DNA of 64,000 bases, taken from contig OZ234501.1 in the NCBI GenBank assembly GCA_965153455.1, positions 11,656,001 to 11,720,000 on the forward strand. Direction: 5' to 3'. Below, piece by piece: positions 24,314 to 36,399 of the stretch. The notes below the pieces were generated by a model. That model worked only from the letters and a program-made list of their open reading frames with translations, had not been told where the DNA came from and did not search any database. Position 1 is the first letter of the stretch; every line of letters starts with the position of its first letter. Origin of the DNA: Sphagnum compactum. Taxonomy: Eukaryota; Bryophyta; Sphagnopsida; Sphagnales. The translations under genes were made by a program, and so were the position numbers.

Positions 24314-25316
24314 TCAGATAGGGATGTGCACAAGTCCTGCACCTGCTGCAGGTTGTCCGATCTCGATATTGGACTGAGCAGCCGCTGCCGCTGCTTTGGA
24401 GTGGTGGTTGAAGCTCATGTAAATGCGGCAGGCAGCAAGATAGTAAGTGACGGCGAAGGCAGTGGCCAAGAGCGTGATGAGCGCTCCGCCTGCAAACACG
24501 CCTGCGTTCACGGCGTAACCGCAAGAAACGGATGTTGCAACAGGCATGGGCCTTGGATTTTGCTTTGCATGGTGGTTGCTGCTCACCGTAGCTCCATAGA
24601 AGAAAAACATGACAGCAGTCACGCATGCTGCCCTGCACTCATGCATTCCATTGCACACACAACAAAACTCTCAATAGTTTCCTGTTCAAAGGTGAGTACT
24701 GTAAGACTTGTCAGAATTTTGTTGCAGTTCTAGTGTGTCAGACAGAGCTCTTGTCCGAGACCCTGTCTGAAGATAGATCTCTAATCTTTGGAGGAGACTG
24801 GGAGCTTACTTACCAGGAGAGGATGAGGCTTTTGATTGCGAGAGGTGCAGGGCTGATGTACTTGTTGATGCCAGGATTACAACAGACGCAGCCTCCAGCA
24901 ACAGTGAGAGAGATCTGAGCAGCAAGAAGAAGAAAGGCTGCCATGATAGACAGGGACAAGGCTGGATTGTTGGGAACTTTGCACTTGTTCTCATCGTCAA
25001 TCCATACAAGCTGATCCGCCTGCATCGACCAGTACGGTCATAGAATCATCACATCACGATCTGCACAGTTCTGTTGCTCTACTGTGGAGATCATTTAACT
25101 TGCGTGTTTCCAGAAATCCTTGCATGTTTCTTTCAGTGGGTCTAAGTTCTTTCTTGTTTTACTTCAAGATCGGTGACAACAACATGATTGATATGATCTT
25201 ACAGACACGCGCTTCCTCTCAGCAGAGAAGCCCATGATCGCTGCCACCGTCCCCACCATCGCTCCTACCGCTGCAATTATCGTCACTTTCAGTGGATACC
25301 GTGTGCCCAGCGCCAT
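24314..25316 (-). CDS. DUF1218 family four-helix membrane protein (three exons)
   Basis: Coding exons on the minus strand: 25316-25203 (38 codons, donor TCT|gtaag), 25019-24814 (acceptor gatgcag|GCG, donor CCTG|gtaag) and 24632-24314 (acceptor gtgcag|GGC, stop TGA). Spliced length is 212 residues. Residues 10-30 form a first hydrophobic helix ending in GFSAERKRVS, the place where this family has a GFxAExxR motif. A second helix spans about 59-79 and leads into GGCVCC, with Cys82, Cys84 and Cys85 matching the cysteine cluster typical of DUF1218. A third helix lies near 107-124 and a fourth near 148-175. The tail has a run of six alanines. DUF1218 proteins are plant-specific; the best-studied relatives (MWL proteins) influence lignin deposition. 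A wall-related role here is only an inference. Splice sites fit in phase, so the model is good. Confidence 0.87.
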
Positions 25317-25999
25317 TCCTCCCAAATTCTGTTGCAAGCTCAACCTGTAAGTAAGATCTTCTCGCCCCACAAACTCGTCTCTCAAATGTCTTTCTCCCTC
25401 TCTCCCGTTCTTTCTACCTTTCGTGGACACAGATTTAAAGACACCCAACAGATCGTTTCTTGCATGGAGTCATAGTAACTATCAAGAAACTCCGGAGCTG
25501 AAGGACGAAGCTGTTTTTCATAAATCATGATCAGGTTTACCATCTACTTGATCTCAATCCTTTGCTCTTGTACAATGTACAGACACATGGCAAGATCTCT
25601 TTGAGGAAAGTCTCTTGGTACTGCTTGCCATTATCATTTTTCTTCAAGCATTTGTTGTTATATACTAGACTGCAGTGATGAATCTAACAAGCAGGTAACA
25701 GAAAACAGCATTCATGAGATGGTTGTTTGTTGTCAAGTGTTTTCTTCTTTTTTTCTTTTGTTTCTTGGCTGTACTGTTTCCACTCCATCCTCATCAAGAT
25801 TGTCCAATCCTGGACTGGAGGTTATCCTTATCAAGATTGCAGAATCTTGAACTTGTTTCAGGTCTCAAGTCTGAAAACACACATGGGGGAGGTACAACCA
25901 AAACTCTAGAGACCACCAGTCACCCATTTTCATGGAGAAGGTGGCATTGTTGATGAAGAGAGGGAGGAAGGATCCAGATGGTCAGTCAGTTTGCATTCA
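25317..25999. other. 5' flank of the DUF1218 gene
   Basis: Promoter and 5' UTR sequence for the minus-strand DUF1218 gene. Small frames at 25714-25953 are pyrimidine-rich and not gene-like. Confidence 0.5.
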
Positions 26000-26885
26000 A
26001 AACTTGAATCTTTTTTGCATCCACTGCTGTGTGGAAATCTTCCTGTTTATTTCAATTGCTGTCTTTTTTGTGCCTTCATGAGTTGCATTCAGTGTGAATC
26101 TGTTACATCATCCATTGCCTGGAAATTTCGTTGAGGTTTTCTTTTTTGGATTGCTGTCTCTTTACAAGCGTTTGAATGCATCTCTTGTTGCATATACCTT
26201 CTGCTGCATGGAAATCCTCTTGTTTGTTTTGATTGCTGTATTTGTTGTGCATGTGAGTTGCATTCAGAGTTTGAATCTGTTGTTGCATCCACTGCTGCCT
26301 GGAAGTAGGTTCTTGTTTGTTTCAATTATTGCTCATCTTTTCAGTGCCTTGAGTTGCATTCAGAGTGAATCTGTTGTCACATCCACTGCTGCCTGGAGGT
26401 TTTCTTGTTCATTTCAATTGCTTGTCTGTTTTGTGTCTTGAGTTGCATTCAGAGTAAATCTGCTGGTGCATCCACTGCTGCCTGGAAGTCTTCTTGTTTT
26501 CTTTCAATTGCTTGTCTTTTCTGTGCCTTCAGTTGCATTCAGACAGAATCTGTTGTTGCAATCCACTGCTGCCTGGGAGTCTTCTTGTTTGTATTAGTTG
26601 CATGTCTTTTTTGTGCCTTCAGTTGCATTCAGAGTGAATTCTGGTGCATCATCCACTGCATGGAAATTATCTAGTCTGTTACGATTGCTAGTCTCTTTTG
26701 TCACTTGAGTTCCAGTCAGAGTGAATTTCTGTTGCACCCCTTACCTGGAAACCTTCTTGTTTGTTTCCGTTGCCGGTATTTTTTGTGTCTTGAGTTGCAT
26801 TCAGAGTAAATTTCTCTTGCATCTATCAACCTGGAAAGCTTTGTGTTTGTTTCAGTTTCTGTCCTTTCTGTGCCATTCTTTGTAT
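26000..26885. repeat. About 90-bp minisatellite, roughly 10 diverged copies
   Basis: The anchor TTGCATTCAGAGTGAATCTG recurs near 26083, 26259, 26353, 26443, 26533, 26623 and 26795, with a more diverged unit at 26708. Spacing is 85-90 bp between neighbours. Each unit continues with CATCCACTGCTGCCTGG and TTCTTGTTTGTTTCAATTGC. Open frames through it are periodic artefacts rich in the same peptide. Confidence 0.9.
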
Positions 26886-29530
26886 CAAAAACCCATGAAC
26901 AACTGAAACACAGAGACCACCAAGGAACTGCAGAGTGGAAGTAAAAACTTCTTCAGAAGTCATGAATCCTCTGGGAACTACTTCAGATCAAAATTGTCAC
27001 CAGACAGAAAAATTCTGAACCTATCCTGCAAATGGGTTCATCAGAATCTTTCAAAACCTGTGGTTCTATTTGATTACTTGACTATCTGACGGAAATTGCG
27101 TGTGCCAGATTGCAGAGAAAAACTCCCAAACAACAATTTGAAGATGAAACTGTTACAAATCTGAAAGGGACCATAAGAACAGTAGGAGCTCTGTATGAAA
27201 AACCACTGTACAGAAATTGCAAAAACCCTGTACAGTTTTTTGCAAAAATACACTGTACAGTTGTTGCAAAAATTCACTGTACAGTTATTGCAATTCAAAT
27301 CATGCCATAGTAATGTTTGTTTCTATCACATGATTTAAGGAAAAACAATATTTTCCAGCAGCCACAATGAACAATTAATTTGAGAAAGAAACTAGAAAAG
27401 AGAAGAATGACATTGAAATCTTGATATTTGGGAGATAAAGTTATACCAAAATGTAGGCTTTTATGGTAAAGGGATGATAATGAAGCAAGATGTTACTTGG
27501 GTGCAGATTGCTATGAACATATCTTTGACAGAAAAATCATCTCCACAACACAAAGTGAACTAATTCATGTGCCAACTGAGCTTCAATCGAAATTCTTTGC
27601 ATTTGAGTTTAAGGCAGACAAAAATGCATCAGGAATACACACACAAAGCACAAGTGTTTACACATTACCCATCCAGAAACCTTAAGAATGGAAACAAGTG
27701 ATGCATAACCTTCTTCTGGGTCTATTCCTGTCATCTCCAAAGCTTGAAACATTTATCTATCTGCAATCAAAAGACTACCTACCATTCACACTCCCCAAAA
27801 AAAATTCCACTACAGTATTTGGCAATTTGGGTTTTAATTGAGGCAGGTTCCAGGAGTACAAATTTTCACAAGTCTGATTTTTCAATGGTTTTATCTCTTG
27901 TACTAAAAACTGAATCACAAAATGCAGTTGGGAGAGACTAGTTCTTTGTCTAGCTTTGTCAACATCCACATGACCAAAATCCAATTCTGGGGACAAACAT
28001 CAAAACCAAAGAACAGGGATCCTTCATGGGAATAGGAGGATTCAAGTGTTGGGTAATGCCACTTTAGTATGATTTTGCCGCTCCCACTTGAACTCTCAAG
28101 GCTGCAGTAGGTAGCAATCAAATAAGATATAAATAAGCTACATTTTGTTTAATACCTACATAACCATTTGCAATAATCATCACCGTTCTAGTACAATAGT
28201 CATACAAATTGAAAACCCAAAACTTTTCTGGCACAAACTGATTCTTGCTGTAAGTAAACAGACAGATTTCTGGTACTATTTGAAACACTCAGGATCTGCG
28301 GAGAATTACATAACCCAGCTCTTTCTCCCACTTTTTGAAGCTCTTCAGATTCCTGCCCTTCTCAACATATGTAATACTTGTTGCATCATAAGATCATGTC
28401 TCCTTTTCTGGTTTATGTGCAAGAAGATACCAAATTGGACATTGTACATACATGAGATCTTACTGCAACAACAAAATGGGTATGGACCTGCTGTGCACAT
28501 GGAGAAAGGCTGAATGATCATCACAACAAGGTTGAAGAAGAAGAAGATCAGGGCTGAGATTCTGCTCTTTTGCAATTCTAGAACATGAGTGGGTCAGTCA
28601 CATTGCAGCTGATTTTGAAAGTTTCATTGTCTGTCTGTCTCATGTAAGATAGCTCAATCGTTGCTCTGTTGAAGCAACCCAGAAGCTCATGTAATCCCGC
28701 TTGCTTGCTTGTTGCACTACTCTAGAGGTTCTACAAGTTGGAAGATTTTAGAGACCTCTGAATCAGCAACAGCATCAATGAGAGAAGGGGAAAAAAAGGG
28801 CTGGATCAATTGCAGAACAGCCCTTCTGCATCACAATTAGTGCCTTGAAACCACCAGCAGAGAATTAACCCTGAGAGTGAATAATCCACCTTAATGATCT
28901 GCTTGATGATGAAGGTGCCTAAACATATTGTTTGTTTGCTGCCCAGATCATGAGACAGATGCTTCTTCCTGCGTAATCAACTCTTTTCATAACTGGAACT
29001 TTCAATCCTCTTCAACCCAAATAGTATTGAGCTCCACTGACAAACTTTCTCTCAGTCTGCTGCTCTTGCATGTCTTTCCTTGTGCTTCATTTGCCATCTC
29101 AACTTACGGCCTTCAATCTCCAGACTGGAGTACGAAATTGCATCATCATCTTGGTGATTCTTCAAAGAGACAATGTGCTGACACTGAAGCCATTATCCCC
29201 ATTGGACTTTCACATCTCCAACAGCAATTTGATTCTGTTACTGCAGACCCTCCAGATGGTTGTCCAGATGGTTTGAGGGTTTTCCTTCCAGCTAACTGAG
29301 TACTCAGGCCGCAAGAAATGCCGAGCTCCCATCAAATCTGCATCTTCCTTCTGAAAGAACAAAAGCAACACTGCTGAACAGCCCACCTTTCAATGCACCA
29401 ACTGATGTGAAAAATAATGAGTTGATTGAGAGAGAGACACACACACACACACACACAAACTTAGACGCACACACACAAATACAGAAGGACAGACACACCC
29501 ACGAGCTTGGAACCCTAAATCAGCGAGCAT
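26886..29530. other. Intergenic interval between DUF1218 and dioxygenase genes
   Basis: No gene could be assigned. A short array of CTGTACAG units lies at 27200-27295. The longest frame, at 28928-29299 (123 codons), shows no domain. Sequence composition is more gene-like than the AT-rich deserts, so an unrecognised transcript is possible. A (CA)n tract sits near 29438-29456. Confidence 0.5.
27200..27295. repeat. 22-25-bp tandem units with ACTGTACAGT palindrome
   Basis: CTGTACAG begins at about 27206, 27228, 27253 and 27278, separated by TTGCAAAAA(C/A/T) blocks. The palindrome in each unit could pair between units. Confidence 0.85.
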
Positions 29531-29936
29531 ACGTTGCCGATACGGTACACTTCGCGTATCGATCCGGGGGATCGTGATAGATCAGTCCGCAAGCAACTGG
29601 TGAACAGCGATCAGTTTGTTGCTGCACGCTTCATTCATCGACCCAATCTCTCTTTTTTCTTTTTCTTGCTCAGCATTTCGTCCTCTCTTGCTCGAGCTGT
29701 TCTTCTAGCTCTGCATCTTGCCGCTTCCGGTTCTTGCCTATCTCTTCTCATCCCGCTTCATCTTATCGCTCGCCGCTCGTCAAATTCCGAAATCCAAGTA
29801 GCTCCAGTCACGCGTGGGAGAGAATACAATTACAGATTTGTCCACGAGCTAGCGAGCCAGCCAGAGGAGGATTTTTTTGGTTAGGTACATTGCAAAATTG
29901 TTTTCTGTTTTGGAAGAAGCTCTCTCAGACATATCT

Positions 29937-32848
29937 ATGATGGGGCTTTCCGTCATAGATTTGCAACCCTACTTGAGATGGAGGGAGGATTCTCTTGCGC
30001 AAATTGCTGCTGCTGCTGATGGGTCAGAGGAGTCGTCCAAGGAATTCAATGGCTTAGTAGAGATGGAATTGAATGATGAGGGATTGAGATCGAGCTGTGA
30101 GAATGTGGCCACATGTTTGCGGGAAACAGGAGCACTGGTGGTGAAAGATCCTCGATGCTCTTCCAAGGATAATGATGAGTTTCTGGACATGATGGAGCGC
30201 TACTTTGGTCAATCTGATGCTCTCAAGCGTAAACAAGAACGACCGGATTTGCATTACCAGGCAATCTTCTGCGAGTTTCTTTTCCTTTCTTAGCGGTGAT
30301 GTGTTCTTTCTTTCTTCGCTTTGCTAGAGATGATGGAGTTTGACAGGAAAAGGAAAAAAAAATAATTAAAAGCTGCAAAGTTTCGAGGAGGAGGGTTTTG
30401 GAGGAGTTTGGAACTTCAGAAGTGTGAGTTTCGTGTTTACCTTGTGCTCTTGTGAGGGCAGGTGGGAGTGACACCGGAAGGAGTGGAGATGCCCAGATGT
30501 GCAGTAGACAAGGAGCTGCAACAAGTGATGCAAACGTTGCCTGCAGATGCAAGGCCTCACATGCCCACTGGTCCTGATCCCAAATGGCGATACATGTGGC
30601 GTGTTGGACCTCGTCCTTCCAAAACCAACTTCCAGGTTTTCCAACCATTTTCTTGCTTTCACACCCTCCCTTTGCACTTGGCTTTGTTTTTCCTTCTGAA
30701 ATCAGAGTTTCTCTGTGCCATACCCCCTTCATGACCTTTGTCTTAAGAGAAAACTCCAGAATCCGGAAGAAGAAGAAGTCAATGTTGTAGATGATAGAAG
30801 AGAGAATTCCAGGATCCATATGATGGAAAGAGAGAACTCCAGGATCCAGAAGAAACAAGTTGGTGAAGATGATGGAAAGCAAGAACTCCAGGATCCGTAA
30901 GAAGTCGGTGCATAGATGATAGAAGAGAGAACTGCAGGATCCAGAAAGAAGCAAGTTAGTGCAGATGATGGAAAGAGAAACTTCAGGATTGTTAAGAACA
31001 AGTTGGTGTTGTAGATGATGGAGAGAGAATTCCAGGATCCATAAGAAGAAGTTGGTGTAGATGATGGAGAGAGAACTCCTGGATCTGGAAGAAGAAGAAG
31101 GTGCTGTTGTAGATGATGGAAAGAGAGAACTCTAGAACCTGGAAGAAACAAGTTTGGTGCAGATGATAGAAGAGATTCCAGGATCTGTAAGAAGAAGTTG
31201 TTGTAGATGATGGAGAGAGAATTCCAGGATCCATAAGAAGCAGTTGTTGTAGATGATGGATGAGAATTTGAGGATCCATAAGAAGAGATTGGTCTAGATG
31301 ATCAAAGAGAATGCCAGGATCCACAAGAAGAAGAAGAAGAAGAGGGTGTAGATGCTGGTGCAATGGTGTAGTTTGCTTTGAGCAAAATGACAAAAGAGTG
31401 CCTATGTCTCCAGGGTGGTGGCAGTAATGCTTCTTCTTTGTGGAACCAAATTGTTGAAGCATTGTCCAGAAACTGTTTGTTTGTGTTATCAGGAATTGAA
31501 TTCGGAACCAGTGGTGCCTGAAGGATTTCCTGAATGGGTGGAGCTCATGAATGGATGGGGTCACAAAATGATCTCTGCTGTTGAGGTAGAGTTGTGTTTC
31601 TCTATGAGATCTTCATATGAGCACTTGATTTTCATTTAGCTGAAATCAGAAATTTTCACATAGCTGTTGCCATGCACACATGTAATTAGTTGCACAAAAT
31701 CTGCTGTTTTTGCTGGTATTGTTTCTGAAATACACACTTGTGCAGATTGTTGCAGAGATGGCTGCAATTGGCTTTGGACTTCCACGGACCTCCTTCACTT
31801 CAATGATGGCAAATGTAAAAACAACAAGCTTCTTCTTTTCCTGCAGACAAATAGCAATGTGCAATGTTTGTCAATTCAGTGCCAAATTCCTTGACTCTAG
31901 AGCATTGGATTTCTTTCACAGACTAGTCATTGAAATACAGTTGAGAGATTTGAGCATTTTTTCTCTGTGATAACTGGCTTCCCAGGGACCACACTTGCTA
32001 GCACCAACTGGCAGCAATCTTTCCAAGTATAATGAACTCGGCTATGTGTTTGCGGGCTACCACTACGACCTCAATTTCCTTACAATACATGGACGAAGCC
32101 GCTTCCCAGGACTCTTCATCTGGCTCAAAGACGGTCACAAAGTTCCAGTGAAAGTTCCAGAAGGCTGTCTCCTTTTACAAGCAGGCAAACAGGTCAGCCG
32201 AAAGTGGAGTTTCTCTAAAACCTCAGTGGCACTGCTTTTAGGTTAGATAAAACAGAACAGGTACCACTCTCAGCTGGGCAGATTGTACTTCCAAACTGTG
32301 ATACATTAACTTAGTGTTCATAACAGGATCTTTTGGGTTGTGGGATGGCTATCAACAGCTTGAATGGCTAACAGGTGGAGAGTGTGCGGCAGGGATGCAC
32401 GAGGTCGTGGTTAGTGAGAACACACAAGAAGCTATCAAAGCTGCCAGAAATTCTGATCGCAGCTTGTGGAGAGTTTCTTCCACGGTAATAAAGTCAATGT
32501 GTATTTTCTCCGCTTGCACTTTTGAGGGAACTGGAATCCAGGAATAAAATCTGTGCTTGCATCTGTTGATCTATACATATTCTAGAAAGACACTTTTGCC
32601 TTTTGTTCACTGTGCTGCCATCCTGCTTCTACATATGGTTGTACCCCTGAACTGAGAAAATTTCACGAGAGAATAATCTTATTGGGTTGGTGAACCAGAC
32701 CTTTGCGCACATTGCATCAGATGCGGTACTTCAGCCACTTGGCCACTTTGCTGCAGCAGCAGGTGCACACCAGTACACCCCAATTCATGCAGGTGACTTT
32801 GTGGAAGCAGAGCTTGCAGCCATCAACTTAAAACGAGCACCCTGCTAA
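29937..32848 (+). CDS. 2-oxoglutarate/Fe(II)-dependent dioxygenase (seven exons)
   Basis: Exons: 29937-30260, 30462-30635, 31493-31585, 31746-31814, 31986-32192, 32359-32484 and 32699-32848 (TAA). All junctions are in phase 0 and give 380 residues beginning MMGLSVIDLQ (the next codon is also ATG, so the start may be one residue later). The iron triad of the 2OG oxygenase fold is complete. HYD in YVFAGYHYDLNFLT gives His246 and Asp248, and GMHEVVVSE gives His303. RVS (Arg327, Ser329) is the 2-oxoglutarate-binding RxS motif. Spacing of 55 residues between Asp and distal His is normal. Intron 1 starts with GC rather than GT. Intron 2 carries a large minisatellite. The protein belongs to a widespread plant/algal group annotated as isopenicillin-N-synthase-like, and its substrate is unknown. 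No targeting peptide is evident. Confidence 0.9.
30735..31345. repeat. Minisatellite in intron 2 of the dioxygenase gene
   Basis: About a dozen degenerate units of roughly 45-60 bp built on GAGAACTCCAGGATCC followed by AGAAGAA(G/A)(C)AAGTTGGTG and TAGATGATGGA. It fills most of the 857-bp intron. The long minus-strand frames across it (to 243 codons) are repeat artefacts. Confidence 0.9.
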
Positions 32849-35100
32849 GAAACCTCTTTCTTACATTGATCAGCTATTGCTTCTCCCAAGGAGGATGCGG
32901 TAGCTGGGGTGACTTTCCCCTGGAATTGTAACAACACTCAATGATTACCAGCCTACCTTCAGTGATGTACCAGAGGATTCTGGTGCATCAAGAAGGTATC
33001 GTCAACCTGGAGAAGTTACAAAATAGACTATGGGCAAGGGTACTGTCATGAAAGCCCAAGCTGTTCCTTTTCATGTAACTTTCATTAAGGCTCCTGTTAG
33101 AGTCCAAGCAGAAAAATTTCCTTGAAAGTATCCTCATCACCCTTTCTTCATTCTTTCTCTGGCCTTCCTTCTTGAAAGGCAGGAAAATGTACTTTGTTCA
33201 GTAGCAGTGACTCAGACTGGGAAGCTGTACAATTTCTTGTAAATAATCTGAAAGGGTCTATTTATTATTTGGCAGAGATGAAACGGCAGAGTGGAAGTAC
33301 AGCAGAAGAAGATTGATCATTCCAATCAGATGTGACTCTTTGGGTGTTTACCTCTCTCAGATTGCTATGCACCTTAGGTTGCAGCAAGAAGAAAGTTTCT
33401 GGTGTACCTAATAGGTTACCTGTTTCTGGAAGTTCTTTGTAGGTTTTTGTAACCAACTAGTGTTGCTGTATTCCCCTTGCTGTGAGCTCTTTGATGACCA
33501 TGGTGTTGTCCAACATGAGAGCAAGTACTCATGGACTGAGGTGAGAATGTCTGTTCTGATTTTCTCACAGTTAGGATTGGGATTTCTGTCACATGTACAA
33601 TTTTATAATCAGAACAGATTCAATCCATGAACAAGCTGTTTATACAAGAAGCTAGTTTCTGGCATCCTTGTAATGACCATCTCAAAGAAAACAGGAATTT
33701 CTGAGCTTCCAAAATCTCTTGTTTGGAAGGACATAGGGAGGAATCATTGATGCCTAAATCCTACACACAAAAACCTCCCACAAAAGAAGACTCTGAAACA
33801 CTCATTTCTGCATCCTGGAGGGAGGTGATAGAAGGTTATTACTTTTCCAACAAGAAACCAACAGAAAAGGTTTCATGACTCTGCATCAAATGCTGTGCTT
33901 TGATCCACAGAAAATTTCTGAAAGGGTTTCATGACTCTGCTGCAAATGCTATGCCTGGATCCACAGCAAATTTCTATCTTCTACTCAACCGGTTGCAAAC
34001 AAGTATGCATCTTTGAAGACCAAAATGAAGACGTCATCTGCCCTTGTTGATTCAGTGACTACCAGACAACCAATCTTCAGCAAGTGCAGTATTTCTGGAT
34101 GTTTTCAACAATGCATCTATCTGTTTGCTCAAAACAATGCAAGTGCGGTATTTCTGGATATTTTCAAGAATGCATCTATCTGTTTGCTCAAAACAATTGA
34201 AGCAACGCAATTCCTGAAGGGAACAGAAGAGAAGGGGAGGAATTAGACTGGGAGCCTTCACTATCTTCTGCCAAAGATTGCACAACAGAAAGTCTGAGTC
34301 TTCAGATTCAGACAAAGAATCACACCTACCAGCACTAAATTCTTCCCACCCTCCAGATCTCACAACAAATAGCATCACATGGTCTAGAATTCACAAGCAG
34401 CTGAACATCCTCCTCGTCCTTCACAACAACACTTTTGTCCATAGATCTCCTCTGCTGCCTGTTCACTCTTCACCTTACAACTCCTCCTGCTGCTACTAGC
34501 TTTTGCCTGTTGCAAGCCCAATTCTCTGCCAAATTGGTCACTCTAAAACAGATCCAAATTTTCAAAGAACATGAGAGTAGTTACAGATCACAGAGCAGAT
34601 TCCTAGCATCACTATATTGAGATCTCTTAGACAATGCACTTCTTGGACACAAAAGCTGAGCTAACTTCACATCACTCTGGCCCAGATTCAGGCTTGTGGT
34701 AAACAATTGAGGCATGGAAATGTAGTGTGACACAGTCTTGCTTTGTTATAGCTTTTGCTTCTCTGTTAAAAACAAAAATTCTCTTGTCTTATCTGTCTTG
34801 TACACAACACGAGAAGTTTTGTACAGAAGAGCCTTTCTTCTGCTACAAACGAACGAGACCGTCACCGTTGCAAACAAACAAGCGCTTGCTTATGGAATAC
34901 CGAGGTTATGTCCCATACCTTTTGGCATGCAAGTATTCGAGGAAACAGTGTATTTAATGCGGCGACGGCGAGGCTGAAGGTACTTACCTGGGCGGGGTTG
35001 ACCGGCGATCAATATGGCCGATGGCCTAGGGGATTGTGTTCATTGCACAAAGAAGAAGATGAACCTAGCATCTTCCTACTGGAGGCGTGCTCGTTGTAAT
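32849..35100. other. 3' flank of dioxygenase gene and unassigned DNA
   Basis: The first several hundred bases are likely 3' UTR. A ~61-bp direct duplication (AGTATTTCTGGATGTTTTCA / GGTATTTCTGGATATTTTCA) occurs at about 34085-34195. Minus-strand fragments such as SLSESEDSDFLLCNLW (34.3 kb) look mildly coding but no complete model could be built. Confidence 0.45.
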
Positions 35101-35137
35101 TTGTGGCAGCGAGGGCACGCGTTTGCCCGGCCCTTAC

Positions 35138-35732
35138 CAAAGAATCTTCAAATCTGGAATTCCGCGACCTCTCTGCAACAAATCGAAAATTGCAGATTTG
35201 GATTCCAGATGTGCTTATCCATTGGTTGGAAAATTTTATGCATGACGTCTGAAAGGGAGCAAGATAGTTTACTTTGTCACGTACCTTGAGATCTTCTTCC
35301 ATCTGCAGATCACAAATTGTTGGAGAATATTGTGCTTGACCTCTGAAATGAAACAAGATAGCGTACTTTGTCACGAACCTTGAGATCTTCTTCCATCTGC
35401 AGATCACAGACTGTTGGAGAATGTTGTGCTTGACGTCTGAATGGCAACTAGGTAGCATACTTCGTCACGTACCTTGCTCGATCTGCTTCCATGATCTGCA
35501 CAATGTAGCAAGAATATTGATTGTCGAATTGCTCACCGATCGCTTGTGTACATGGATAAAATAGATCTACGATTTCTGAATCAATGCGCAACTTCTACGC
35601 GCAACAACTCTGAAGTGCGGAATCTGAGTCTGTGGTAATTACTAGTGTTGGAGAAGGTTGTACATGCCTGATGTACATAATAATGGCAACTACTTAGCAT
35701 ACTTCGTCACATACCTGGAGATCGTCTTCTAT
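35138..35732 (-). repeat. Tandem array of 18-bp exon-like blocks
   Basis: On the minus strand, four related blocks are each bounded by a CAG acceptor-like end and a GT donor-like start. 35732-35715 reads ATAGAAGACGATCTCCAG. 35495-35473 is 23 bp and contains ATGGAAGCAGATCGAG. 35396-35379 and 35302-35285 both read ATGGAAGAAGATCTCAAG (MEEDLK). Each is followed by GT(A/T)(C/T)GTGAC(A/G)AAGTA. The flanking intron-like DNA is duplicated too. A further exon-like piece at 35172-35138 (RGRGIPDLKIL) has ttgcag before and gtaagg after. Whether a protein is made is unknown; the 23-bp block would break the frame. Confidence 0.5.
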
Positions 35733-36399
35733 CTGCGACTGATCTTTTCATGTTGCAACTTAGCAAAAAAATCAATTGTCCAATTTCTTGCTGACTTCTG
35801 CACATGGATAAAGCAGATCTGTGAATTCCATGATGTATACAACCAAACGTCTCCAAGTTTATGTAAAAGCGGTGGACAAAGAAAATCTGGTGTTATGATG
35901 TCCAAAGAATTTTGCTGTGAGATTGGATCTTCTTCTTCTTCCTCCTCCTCCTCCTCCTCATCTTTCCTTCTCTTTCATTTGACAAGTGCAGGTTTTGAAT
36001 CCTCATCCCCTGAAGCTCCTCACATAATCATCACATTCACCTTAACATGCTTGTCGGCAAATCTTCATTCACATTTTCTCATTTTGATCCCAAGGAAATT
36101 TGTCTTTGGAGTCTCATTTGTATACATGATTTTAACAAAAGTGTGTGACTTTGTTAGTTTCGATCATAATCTTAGGAATAATAAATGTGGAGTCTAATTT
36201 GTGTGCATGAAGTTTTTTTTCAAACTAAATCAAGCAATGTAGCATCCTTTAATAACAACCAAACCCGAAACCATGCCCTTTCCCAAACCTCTTTCTGATG
36301 CAAATCCTTGGATTTATGTTGAAAAGACTAAGAGGAAAAAGAAGGAAAGTGAAAAAATAGGGTGTGTTAAAATATTTGGAATGTCAAACTTCCACAAGC
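35733..36399. other. Unassigned interval
   Basis: It includes a run of TTC/TCC triplets at 35929-35963 that reads as poly-acidic or poly-basic frames on the minus strand. The plus-strand frame at 35658-36197 lacks any recognisable domain. Confidence 0.4.

Noticed and set aside
24084-24638. 184-codon minus-strand frame
   Set aside because: It overlaps DUF1218 exon 3 in a different frame and has no recognisable motif.
30223-31564. Long minus-strand open frames (up to 243 codons) across the dioxygenase gene
   Set aside because: They run through the intronic minisatellite and give periodic peptides with no domain, while the plus strand has a complete spliced gene.
35929-35970. Acidic run (poly-Glu) on the minus strand as a protein exon
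   Set aside because: It derives from a TTC/TCC microsatellite; there is an in-frame stop just upstream and no supported acceptor or start.
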